Under the pieces are notes generated by a model, which did no database searches, was not told the origin of the DNA, and was given only the letters and a program-made list of their open reading frames with translations. A program made the translations under genes and the position numbers. From Symsagittifera roscoffensis (Eukaryota > Xenacoelomorpha > Acoela > Convolutidae), in contig NC_087065.1 in assembly GCF_963678635.1 (NCBI RefSeq), positions 33,171,679-33,235,678 on the forward strand: DNA of 64,000 nt, written 5' to 3'. Shown here piece by piece: positions 20,300-33,000 of the stretch (position 1 is its first letter; each line of letters begins with the position of its first letter).

Positions 20300-23200
20300 A
20301 AATATTTCAAATTAATTCATAAATTGAATCAGTGTGCGACAAGTTCAAGACTTTCTAAGCAAGATAACCTAACTATGAAACTTATTTCAAAATCATCTCA
20401 TGGTGCGAAACTGTTTCTGTTAATTTTTTCAAGAAGCTACTCATTGATTGAAAATTTGAAATAGTTTGAGTCATTCTATGAAGCGACCGAACTGCCCTTT
20501 TTCAAGCAAGATATTCTAGAGACAACCTTTGAAACACTTCAAGTTTTCCCTAGACTGAAATGTTTTGCAAAAACGTGAAAACTTGGTTGAAGCAATTGAA
20601 GCTTTGATTCTTTGTAATACTTCAAATTATTTTTTAGAAATAATCGGATGGAAAAATACTAACTATTTTCAATGAAGCCATTTGAGGGATGAAACTTCAA
20701 ATATTCCATGTTACTTCATTGACCGAATCAGTTTGCGACAAATTCAGGACTGCCTAAGAAAGCTGTTCCAGCTGTGGAACATATTTCAAAGTCAAATCAT
20801 GGAGCAAAACTGTTTCTTTTAGTTGTTCAAACAAACTATTCAATAAAAGAAAAACTACAATCTTTCAAGTAATTGCATGATGCGAACCAGATTCTGCTTT
20901 TCTAAGCTATGTATTCTAGCTGTTAATCTTTGAAATACTTGAGAGTTTTCATGAGCCATGTTGCAAATATGTGAAAAATTTCAGATTAAAGCAATTCAAG
21001 CTATGATACTTTGAAAAACTTCAAGTTAAATCATAGAGCTAATCAGATGGCAAAAAAGTGTAACTCTTTCTATTGAGACCATTTGAACAATAAAGTTTCC
21101 GTTATTTCAAGTTATTTCACAGACCGAAGCAGTTTGAGATAGGCTCAAGACTGCCTAAGGAAGCTGTTCCAGCTGTGGAACATATTTCAAAGTCAAATCA
21201 TGGAGCAAAGCTGTTTCTTTTAGTTGTTCAAACAAACTATTCATTTAAACAAAAACTAAAATCTTTCAAGTAACTGCATGATGTGAACCAGATTCTGCTT
21301 TTCTAAGCTATGTATTCTAGCTATTAACCTTTGAAATACTACAGAGTTTTCATGAGCCATGTTGCAAATATGTGAAAAATTTCAGATTAAAGCAATTCAA
21401 GCTATGATATTTTGAAAAACTTCAAGTTAATTCATAGAGCTAATCAGATGGCAAAAAAGTGTAACTGTTTCTATTGAGACCATTTGAACAATAAAATTTC
21501 CGTTATTTCAAGTTATTTCACAGACCGAAGCAGTTTGAGATAGGCTCAAGACTGCCTAAGAAAGCTGTTCCAGCTGTGGAACATACTTCAAAGTCAAATC
21601 ATGGAGCAAAACTGTTTCTTTTAGTTGTTCAAACAAACTATTCATTTAAAGAAAAACTAAAATCTTTCAAGTAATTGCATGATGCGAACCAGATTCTGCT
21701 TTTCTAAGCTATGTATTCTAGCTATTAATCTTTGAAATACTACAGAGTTTTCATGAGCTATGTTGCAAATACCTGAAAATTTTCAGATTAAAGCAATTCA
21801 TGCTATGATACTTTGAAAAACTTCAAGTTAATTCATAGAGCTAATCAGATGGGAAAAAGAGTAAATCTTTCTATTGAGACCATTTAAACAATACAATTTC
21901 CGGTATTTCAAGTTATTTCACAGACCGAAGCAGTTTGCGATAGGCTCAAGACTTTCTAAGCAAGCTAATCTAGCTATTAAACTTTGAAACATTTCAAAAT
22001 CAAGTCATGGTGAGAGCAAAACTTTTTCTGTTAGTTTTTTTATGCAAGCTAATCATTGAATGAGATTTTAAATTATTTAAAATAATTGTCTGAAGTGAAC
22101 TGGATTGCGCGTTTTTAAGCAAGCTATTCTAGTTATTAATCTTAACAACACTTAATTATTTTTGTAGACTAAATCATTTTACAAAAACCTGAAAAAATAC
22201 AGTTCAAGCAATTCAAGCTATGATACTAAGTGATACTTCAAAAATTTTCAAAAATTTTCAAAGAGCTAATCGGATGGAAAAAAGTGTTATTATTTCTATT
22301 GAAGCCATTCAGGTGAATAAACTTCAAATACTTCGAGTTGTTTCAGGGACCGAATCATTTTGCGATATTTTTGAGACTTTCTAAGCAAGCTAATCTAGCT
22401 ATGAAACTTTGAAACATTCCAAACTTTCAGTAGCCCTAAACGAACATAACCCTCTGCCTAAATAATTCAAGCTGTCAAGAAGGGAAGAAATGGAGAAAAA
22501 TATTCCAAAATCAAGTCACGGAGGTATAGGTTAGTTTTTCAAGCAAGCTACTCCTTGAATGAAAGTTTGAAATGTTTTGAGTAATTTTATGAAGCGAATC
22601 GAATTGCGCTCTTTCAAAAAAGATATTCTAACTAACAACCTTCGAAACACTTCAAGTTTTTCACAGATTGAATCGTTTTGCGAAAAGCTGAAAATTTTGG
22701 TTGAAACAATTGAAGCTATGATTCTCTGAAATACTTCAAAATATTTCATAGAGGTAACCGGATGACAAAAATAATAACTAATTCCATTGAACCCATTTAA
22801 GGGAGGAAACTCCAAACATTTCGGTTTATATCATAGACCAATTCAGTTTGCGACAAACTCACGACTTTCTAAGAAAGCTGTCCCAGCTATGGAACTTTTT
22901 TCAAAATCAAGTCATGGAGCGAAACTGTTTCCGTTAGTTTTTTAAGCAAGCTAATCATTTTAAAAGTAATTTCATGAAATAAACCGGATTGCGCATTTTC
23001 AAGCAAATTAATTTAGCTATTTATCTTTGAAACTCTTCAAGTTTTTCCTAGACTGAACCATTATGCAAAAACCTGAAAAAATTCAAGTTTAAACAATTCA
23101 AGCTATGATACTATAAAATACTTCAAAGTATTTCATAGAGCCCATCCGATGGCAAAAAACTTATCCGATGGCATAGAGTTTATCTGATACTTTGAAATGA

Positions 23201-26200
23201 TTCAATTTTGATCTTCAAAGAGCTAATCTAAAGGAAGATATAGTAACAATTTCTATTGAAGCTGTTTAAGGGATGAAACTTAAAGTTTTTCAAGTTATTT
23301 CACAGTCCAAATCAATTTGAGATAAATCCTGGACTTTGTAAGCAAGATGCTCCAGCTCTGAAACTTTGAAACAATTCAAAATCCAAACACGGAGCAAAAA
23401 TGTTTCTGTTAGTTGTTCAAGCAAGCTACACATTGACTGAAAAGTTAATAAATTTCAATTAGTTGCAAGAATCGGATCCTGCTTTTCTAAGCTTTCTTAG
23501 ACTGAATCGTTTTGCAAAAAACCTGAAAAATTTCAGTATAAGCAATTCCAGCTATGATACTTTGTAAAATTTCATATTTAAATCATAAAGCTAATCAGAT
23601 GGAAAGAAAGTGAATTTTTTTCAATTGAAAACATTTAAACAATGAAACTTCAAATATATTTCAAATTAATTCATAAATTGAATCAGTGTGCGACAAGTTC
23701 AAGACTTTCTAAGCAAGATAACCTAACTATGAAACTTATTTCAAAATCATCTCATGGTGCGAAACTGTTTCTGTTAATTTTTTCAAGAAGCTACTCATTG
23801 ATTGAAAATTTGAAATAGTTTGAGTCATTCTATGAAGCGACCGAACTGCCCTTTTTCAAGCAAGATATTCTAGAGACAACCTTTGAAACACTTCAAGTTT
23901 TCCCTAGACTGAAATGTTTTGCAAAAACGTGAAAACTTGGTTGAAGCAATTGAAGCTTTGATTCTTTGTAATACTTCAAATTATTTTTTAGAAATAATCG
24001 GATGGAAAAATAGTAACTATTTTCAATGAAGCCATTTGAGGGATGAAACTTCAAATATTCTATGTTACTTCATTGACCGAATCAGTTTGCGACAAATTCA
24101 GGACTGCCTAAGAAAGCTGTTCCAGCTGTGGATCATATTTCAAAGTCAAATCATGGAGCAAAACTGTTTCTTTTAGTTGTTCAAACAAACTATTCAAAAA
24201 AAGAAAAACTACAATCTTTCAAGTAATTGCATGATGCGAACCAGATTCTGCTTTTCTAAGCTATGTATTCTAACTGTTAATCTTTGAAATACTTGAGAGT
24301 TTTCATGAGCCATGTTGCAAATGTGTGAAAAATTTCAGATTAAAGCAATTCAAGCTATGATACTTTGAAAAACTTCAATTTAAATCATAGAGCTAATCAG
24401 ATGGCAAAAAAGTGTAACTCTTTCTATTGAGACCATTTGAACAATAAAGTTTCCGTTATTTCAAGTTATTTCACAGACCGAAGCAGTTTGAGATAGGCTC
24501 AAGACTGCCTAAGAAAGCTGTTCCAGCTGTGGAACATACTTCAAAGTCAAATCATGGAGCAAAACTGTTTCTTTTAGTTGTTCAAACAAACTATTCAATA
24601 AAAGAAAAACTACAATCTTTCAAGTAATTGCATGATGCGAACCAGATTCTGCTTTTCTAAGCTATGTATTCTAGCTTTTAATCTTTGAAATACTTGAGAG
24701 TTTTCATGAGCCATGTTGCAAATATGTGAAAAATTTCAGATTAAAGCAATTCAAGCTATGATACTTTGAAAAACTTCAAGTTAATTCATAGAGCTAATCA
24801 GATGGGAAAAAGAGTAAATCTTTCTATTGAGACCATTTAAACAATACAATTTCCGTTATTTCAAGTTATTTCACAGACCGAAGCAGTTTGCGATAGGCTC
24901 AAGACTTTCTAAGCAAGCTAATCTAGCTATTAAACTTTGAAACATTTCAAAATCAAGTCATGGTGAGAGCAAAACTTTTTCTGTTAGTTTTTTTATGCAA
25001 GCTAATCATTGAATGAGAATTTAAATTATTTAAAATAATTGTCTGAAGTGAACTGGATTGCGCGTTTTTAAGCAAGCTATTCTAGTTATTAATCTTAACA
25101 ACACTTAATTATTTTTGTAGACTAAATCATTTTACAAAAACCTGAAAAAACACAGTTCAAGCAATTCAAGCTATGATACTAAGTGATACTTCAAAAATTT
25201 TCAAAAATTTTCAAAGAGCTAATCGGATGGAAAAAAGTGTTATTATTTCTATTGAAGCCATTCAGGTGAAGAAACTTCAAATACTTCGATTGGTTTCAGT
25301 GACCGAATCATTTTGCGATATTTTTGAGACTTTCTAAGCAAGCTAATCTAGCTATGAAACTTTGAAACATTCCAAACTTTCAGTAGCCCTAAACGAACAT
25401 AACCCTCTGCCTAAATAATTCAAGCTGTCAAGAAGGGAAGAAATGGAGAAAAATATTCCAAAATCAAGTCACGGAGGTATAGGTTAGTTTTTCAAGCAAG
25501 CTACTCCTTGAATGAAAGTTTGAAATGTTTTGAGTAATTTTATGAAGCGAATCGAATTGCGCTCTTTCAAAAAAGATATTCTAACTAACAACCTTCGAAA
25601 CACTTCAAGTTTTTCACAGATTGAATCGTTTTGCGAAAAGCTGAAAATTTTGGTTGAAACAATTGAAGCTATGATTCTCTGAAATACTTCAAAATATTTC
25701 ATAGAGGTAACCGGATGACAAAAATAATAACTAATTCCATTGAACCCATTTAAGGGAGGAAACTCCAAACATTTCGGTTTATATCATAGACCAATTCAGT
25801 TTGCGACAAACTCACGACTTTCTAAGAAAGCTGTCCCAGCTATGGAACTTTTTTCAAAATCAAGTCATGGAGCGAAACTGTTTCCGTTAGTTTTTTAAGC
25901 AAGCTAATCATTGAATAAAAATTTAAAATTTTTTTAAAAATAATTCCATGAAATAAACCGGATTGCGCATTTTCAAGCAAATTAATTTAGCTATTTATCT
26001 TTGAAACTCTTCAAGTTTTTCCTAGACTGAACTATTATGCAAAAACCTGAAAAATTCAAGTTTAAACAATTCAAGCTATGATACTATAAAATACTTCAAA
26101 GTATTTCATAGAGCCCATCCGATGGCAAAAAACTTATCCGATGGCATAGAGTTTATCTGATACTTTGACTTGATTCAATTTTGATCTTCAAAGAGCTAAT

Positions 26201-26390
26201 CTAAAGGAAGATATAGTAACAATTTCTATTGAAGCTGTTTAAGGGATGAAACTTAAAGTTTTTCAAGTTATTTCACAGTCCAAATCAATTTGAGATAAAT
26301 CCTGGACTTTGTAAGCAAGCTGCTCCAGCTCTGAAACTTTGAAACAATTCAAAATCCAAACACGGAGCAAAAATGTTTCTGTTAGTTTTC
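20300..26390 (+). repeat. Higher-order repeat, 2,953-bp step
   Basis: Blocks near 21.5-23.3 kb recur at 24.4-26.3 kb exactly 2,953 bp later. For example, the 94-codon minus-strand frame at 22531-22815 is identical at 25484-25768, and a unique CCCTCTGCCTAAATAATTC word at about 22451 recurs at about 25404. Upstream of this the step changes: the AGTGTGCGACAAG landmark at 20331 recurs at 23685 (3,354 bp), so one copy carries an extra ~401-bp five-module unit. A small indel distinguishes the copies near 22950/25905. Confidence 0.85.
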
Positions 26391-28980
26391 TAAAATAGCT
26401 ATTCGATGAGAACAAATTCGGAAACCTTCAAAAATTTGAATGAAGCGAATCGGATTGCGTTTTTCCACGCTAGCTCTTCTCTAGCTAACAATCTTTAACA
26501 TACTTCAAAAATTTTTCTTTATTGAATCGTTGAAGCAACTCAAGCTATGATACTTTGAAATACTTCAAGTTATTTCACAGAGCTGATCAGTTTGCAATAA
26601 ACTCAAGGCTTTCTAAGCAACTTCTTCCAGCTATGAAAATGTGAAATTTATCTAAGTCAAATCATGATGCAAACTGTTACTGTTTGTTTTTCAAGCAAGC
26701 TATTCCAGCAAACAATCTTTGAAATACTTCTAGCTTTTCCTAGACTGATTCGTTTGAAAAAATCTGAAAATTTTCTGTTTCTGTAATTCAAGCTAGTCTG
26801 ACACTTTAAAATACTTGAAGTTAGATAATACAGCTAACCGGATGACAAAACGTAACTTTTTTGAAGCCATTTCAGCAATAAATTTTCAAACACTTCCAGT
26901 TGTTTCATAGACCAAAAGAGTTTGCGATGAATTCAAGGTTCTTAAGCAAGCTATTCCAGCTATGACATTTTGAAATATTTCAAAATCTGATCATGGAGAA
27001 AAACTCTTTCTGATGATGTTTTTACAAGCTAGCTATTCAATTAAAGAAAATGAAATCTTTTCGACAATAGAAAGAAGCGCATTGGATTGCGCTTGTTGTA
27101 AGCCAGCCACTCTAGCTAACAAACTTTGAAATACTTCAACTTTTCCTAGATTGAGTTGTTTTCCAAGTCTGAAAAATTACAGTTGAAGCAGTTCCAGCAC
27201 TGATACTTTGAAGTACTTCAATTTAATTCAAAGAGCTAATGGGATGGCAAATTTTAACCCTTTTTTGTTGAAGCTTTTTTAGCAATGAAACTTCAAATAA
27301 TTCAAGTTGTTCCAAAGTTCGAATTAGTTTGCGATGAATTCAATGATTTCCAAGGAAGCTATTTTAGCTAGAAAACTTTGAATACTTTTTCAAAATTGTA
27401 CGATGGAGCAAAACTGTTTCTGATATTTTTAAGCAAGCTATTCAATGAATGAAAATTTCAAATCTCAAAAAATTTGAATGAAGCAAATCGAATTGCGTTA
27501 TCCTAAGCAAGCTTTTCAAGCTATGAAACTTTGAAAAATTTGAAAACAATATCATGGAGCGGAACTGTTTCGCTTAGTTTTTCAATCAAGATATTCATTG
27601 AATGAAATTTTAAAAACTTTTAAATACTTGCATGAAACAAACCGGATTGCGCATTTATAAGCAATCAATTCTAGCTATTTATCTTTGAAACTCTTCAAGT
27701 TTTTCCTAGACTGAACCATTATGCAAAAACCTGAAAAAATTCAAGTTTAAACAATTCAAGCTATGATACTATAAAATACTTCAAAGTATTTCATAGAGCC
27801 CATCCGATGGCAAAAAACTTATCCGATGGCATAGAGTTTATCTGATACTTTGAAATGATTCAATTTTGATCTTCAAAGAGCTAATCTAAAGGAAGATATA
27901 GTAACAATTTCTATTGAAGCTGTTTAAGGGATGAAACTTAAAGTTTTTCAAGTTATTTCACAGTCCAAATCAATTTGAGATAAATCCTGGACTTTGTAAG
28001 CAAGCTGCTCCAGCTCTGAAACTTTGAAACAATTCAAAATCCAAACACGGAGCAAAAATGTTTCTGTTAGTTGTTCAAGCAAGCTACACAATGACTGAAA
28101 AGTTAATAAATTTCAATTAGTTGCAAGAATCGGATCCTGCTTTTCTAAGCTTTCTTAGACTGAATCGTTTTGCAAAAAACCTGAAAATTTTTAGTATAAG
28201 CAATTCCAGCTATGATACTTTGTAAAATTTCATATTTAAATCATAAAGCTAATCAGATGGAAAGAAAGTGAATTTTTTTCAATTGAAAACATTTAAACAA
28301 TGAAACTTCAAATATATTTCAAATTAATTCATAAATTGAATCAGTGTGCGACAAGTTCAAGACTTTCTAAGCAAGATAACCTAACTATGAAACTTATTTC
28401 AAAATCATCTCATGGTGCGAAACTGTTTCTGTTAATTTTTTCAAGAAGCTACTCATTGATTGAAAATTTGAAATAGTTTGAGTCATTCTATGAAGCGACC
28501 GAACTGCCCTTTTTCAAGCAATATATTCTAGAGACAACCTTTGAAACACTTCAAGTTTTCCCTAGACTGAAATGTTTTGCAAAAACGTGAAAACTTGGTT
28601 GAAGCAATTGAAGCTTTGATTCTTTGTAATACTTCAAATTATTTTTTAGAAATAATCGGATGGAAAAATAGTAACTATTTTCAATGAAGCCATTTGAGGG
28701 ATGAAACTTCAAATATTCTATGTTACTTCATTGACCGAATCAGTTTGCGACAAATTCAGGACTGCCTAAGAAAGCTGTTCCAGCTGTGGAACATATTTCA
28801 AAGTCAAATCATGGAGCAAAACTGTTTCTTTTAGTTGTTCAAACAAACTATTCAAAAAAAGAAAAACTACAATCTTTCAAGTAATTGCATGATGCGAACC
28901 AGATTCTGCTTTTCTAAGCTATGTATTCTAGCTGTTAATCTTTGAAATACTTGAGAGTTTTCATGAGCCATGTTGCAAAA
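23014..28980 (+). repeat. Direct duplication of a 1.3-kb satellite block (4,658-bp step)
   Basis: The block at about 23014-24322 recurs at about 27672-28980. Anchors CTATTTATCTTTGAAACTC (23017, 27675) and AGTGTGCGACAAG (23685, 28343) both give 4,658 bp. The second copy stops abruptly at CATGTTGCAAA (28980), where unrelated satellite variants begin. Confidence 0.85.
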
Positions 28981-30060
28981 CTAATTGGTTGGCGAAACAG
29001 CAGCAAATTCAGTTGAAGCTATTTAAGGGATGAAACTTCATTATTCAATTATATTTGATAGAGAGAATCTTTTTGCGATAAATTTAAGACTTTCTAAGTG
29101 AGCTATTCCAGGTTGCAAACTCATGGTGCATAACTGGTTCTGATATTTTATCAAGTAAACTATTCCTTGAATGAGCCTTTAAAATATTTGAAAACATTTC
29201 ATGAAGCGAATCGGAGTGCGCTTTTATAAGCTATCATAGCTAACAATCTTTGAAAAGCTTCAAATTATTCCTAGACTGAGTCATTTTGCAAGAACCTGGA
29301 AAGTCTTTGGTTGAAGGGACTCGATCTATGATACTTTGAAATTAATTCACAGAGCTAATCATATATAAAAAATAGTAACTGTTTCCATTAAAGCCGTTTA
29401 AGGGATGAAATTTTAAATATTTTAAGTTATTTAACAGAATAAATCAATTTGAGATAAGTCCGAGACTTTCTAATAAGCTACTCCGGCTCTGAAATTTTAA
29501 AACGATTCCAAATCAAGTTTTAAATGTTTCTGCTAGTTTTAAAATATAGCTATTCATTGATAGAAAATTGAAAAAATTATTAAAAAAAAATTTGAACGAA
29601 ACGAATCGGGTTGCGCTTTTCTCAACAAGCTATTCTCTGGCTAACAATCTTTTACATACTTCAAAAAAAACTTTGGATTGAATAGTTTAGCAAAATTATG
29701 AAAAATTCCTTTTGAAGCAATTTCAGCTATGATACTTTGAAATAATTCAAGTTAATTCATAGAGCTATTCAGTTTGCGATAATTTCGAGGCTTTCCAAGC
29801 AAGCCATTCTAGCTATGAAACTTCGAACTTTTTTCAAATCATATATTGGAGCAACATTGTTTCTGTTAGTTTTCAGGAAAGCTGTTTATTAAATGAAAAA
29901 TTGGAACCTTTTAAATAATTGCATAAAGCGACCAGGAGTGCTCTTTTCCAGGCAAGTTATGCTTGCTAACAATCTTTGAAAGACTTCAAGTTTTTCCTAG
30001 ACTGAATCATTTCGGAAAAAAAGTGAAAAATTTCGGTTGAAACTATTCAAGCTATGATAC
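28981..30060 (+). repeat. 1,080-bp satellite block nearly identical to 47371-48450 (copy 1)
   Basis: From CTAATTGGTTGGCGAAACAG at 28981 to GCTATGATAC at 30060 the sequence matches 47371-48450 with essentially one substitution seen (near 29591/47981), although flanking satellite at both loci is of different variants. The left junction at 28980/28981 is abrupt. Confidence 0.9.
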
Positions 30061-33000
30061 TATGAAATACATCAAAGTATTTCATAGAGCTTATCTGATG
30101 TCGAAAAACGTATCCGATGGCATAGAGTTTATTCGATCCGATACTTCGAAATAATTCAAATTTTTTCATAGAGCTAATCTAATGGAAAAAATAGTAACTA
30201 TTTCCCTTGAAGCCATTTAAGGGATGAAACTGTAAATATTTCAAGTTATTTAACAAATCAAATCAATTTGAGATAAGTTCTAGACTTTCTAAGCAAGCTA
30301 CTCCAGCTCTGAAATTTTGAAACATGCTATTTATTGAAAAAAAAAATGAAATACTACAAAAATTTGAATAAAGCGAATCAGATTGCGCTTTTTGTAAGCA
30401 AGCTATTCTAGCTAACAATCTTTGACATGCTTCAAAAAATTTTCTGGATTGAATCGTTAAGCAAAAATCTGAAAAATTTCTTTGAAGCAACTCAAGCTAT
30501 GATAATTTGAAATACTTCAAGTTGATTCATAGAGCTGATCAGTTTGCGATAAACTCAAGGCTTTTTCAGCAAACTATTCTAGCTGTGAAACTTCGAACTA
30601 ATTCTAAATCATATCATGGAGCAAAACTGTTTCTCATTCTTTTTTCAAACAAGCTACTCATTGAATGAAAATTTGAAATGTTTTGAGTCATTCTATAAAG
30701 CGAATCGAATTTGCGCTTTTTCTATTTAAAATATTTCAAGGTTTCCCTAGACTAAATCATTTCGCAAAAACCTGAAAAAATTCAGTTTAAGCAATTGAAG
30801 CTATGATTCTTTGAAATTCTTCAAATTATTTCATAGAGGTAATCGAATGGCAAAAATAAAAACTATTTGCATTGAAGCCATTTAAAGGATGAAACTTTGA
30901 ACATTCCAGTTTATTTCATAGACCGATAGAATTTCCGATAATGTCAAGACTTTCTAGGCAAGCTATTACAAATATGAATTTTTGAAATATTTCACAAGCA
31001 TATAATAGAGCAAGACTAATTTTGATAATTTTCCTATCAAGCTATTAATTGAATAAAACCTAAAGTTAATTCAAACAAGCTCTTGATTGAATGAAAATGA
31101 AAATTCCAGCTGTGAAACTCTGAAATATTTCAAACTCATATCATGAAGCGAAACTGTTTTTCAGAATTTCAAGCAAGTTATCCATTGACTGAAATCTTGA
31201 GATGTTTCAAATAATTGCATGATGCGAATTGGATTGAGCTTTTTTAAGCAAGATATTTCAGCAGACAATGTTTGAAATACTTCAAGTTTTCGCTGGACTA
31301 AATCCTTTACTTTATCCTGCACTGGTATTTTGAAGTACTTCATTTTAATTCAAAGAGCTAATGGGATGGCAAAATACAATATTTTTATTGAAGCCACTTA
31401 AGCAATGAAACTTCAATTAGTTCAAGTTATTTCATGAACAAAATCAGTTTGCGACAAGTTCATCATTTTCTAAACGAGCTATTCAAGCTATGAAACTTTT
31501 TCCAAACTCAAATCATCAAGCAAAACTGTTAGTTTTTCAAGCGAGCTATTCATTGAAAGAAAATTTCAACTATTCTAAGTAATTGCGTGAAGCAAACTAG
31601 ATTTTTTTTGATTGAATCGTTTTGCAAAAACCTGACTTAGCTATGACACTTTGAAAACTTGAAAACAATATCATGGAGCGACACTGTTTCTGTTAGTTTT
31701 TCAAGCATTCATTGATTGAAAAACTGAAACACTTTAAATAATTGAGTTTTTCTAATAGGCTCTTCTGGCTAACAACCTCCCAATTATTTCTAGTTTTTCC
31801 TAGATTTTATCATTTTGCAAAAATCTGAAAAACTTCAGTTGAAGCAACTCAAGCGATGATACTTTGAAGTATTTTTTGTTAAATGATAGAACTAATCGGA
31901 TGAAAACAAAAGTTACTTTTTCTATTGAAGACATTTATTGGAGGAAACTGCAAAAAATTAAAACTATTTGATAGACAGAATCAGTTTGCGATAAATTCAA
32001 CACTTTCTAAGCAACCTATTTCAGCTAGAAACTTTGAAGTTTTTCATTATTGTACTATAGAGCAAACGTGTTTTAAACAAGCTATTCTTTGAATGAAAGA
32101 TTCAAATCTCAAAAAAACTTGTATGAAGCAAATCAGATTGCGCTTTTCTAAGCAAGCTTTCCTAGCTAACAATCTTCAACATACATCAAGCTTTTCCTAC
32201 TGAATCGTTTTGCAAAAAACCTGAAAAGCCTCGGTCGAAGCAATTCCAGCACTGATACTTTGAAGTACTCGAGTTTCAAATAGCTAATCGGATGGCAAGA
32301 AGTAACTTTTTTATTGAAGCCATTTCAGCGATGAAACTTCAAATACTTCAAGGTGTTTCATAGAACGAATCAGTTTGCGATGAAATCAAGGTTTTCTAAG
32401 CAAGCTACTCTAGCTATGAAACTTTGAAAAATTCCAAAATCATATCAAGGAGGTAACTTGTTTCCATTAGTTTTCAAACAAGCTATTCATCAAATGAAAA
32501 TTTAAAAGATTCCAAAAAAATGCCTGAAGCGAATCGGATGGCGCTTTTTGAAGCAAGCTATTCTGGCTAACAATCTTTCAATTATTTCAAGTTTTTCCCA
32601 GAATGAATCTTATTTGATATACGTCAAAACAATTCATTGAGATTATCGGATTGCAAGGACTGTAGTTTTTTTGAGACTTTAAAAGCACTGAAACTTTCAA
32701 TTTGTTTCTTTCTTTAAGCAAAAAAACTTTCATATTAAGTTAAAGACTGAATCAGTTGGCTATAATTTGAAGATTTTATAAGCAAACTATTCCAGCTATG
32801 AAGCTTTGAAATTTTTAAAATTTGTGTCATGGAGCGCAGCTGTTTGTTAGTTTTTCATGCAAGGTATTTATTGAATGAAACCTGTAAACTTTTTCAATAA
32901 CTAATCAACTTATTTCAGCTAACAATCTTTGAAATACTACAAGCTTTTCCTAAACTGATTAGTCTGGCAAAAAGCAGGAAAATTTTGGTTGAAGCAATTC

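Noticed and set aside
22531-25768. Identical 94-codon minus-strand frames in the satellite
   Set aside because: Both are copies of one satellite block; composition follows the repeat, with no start, splice or domain evidence.
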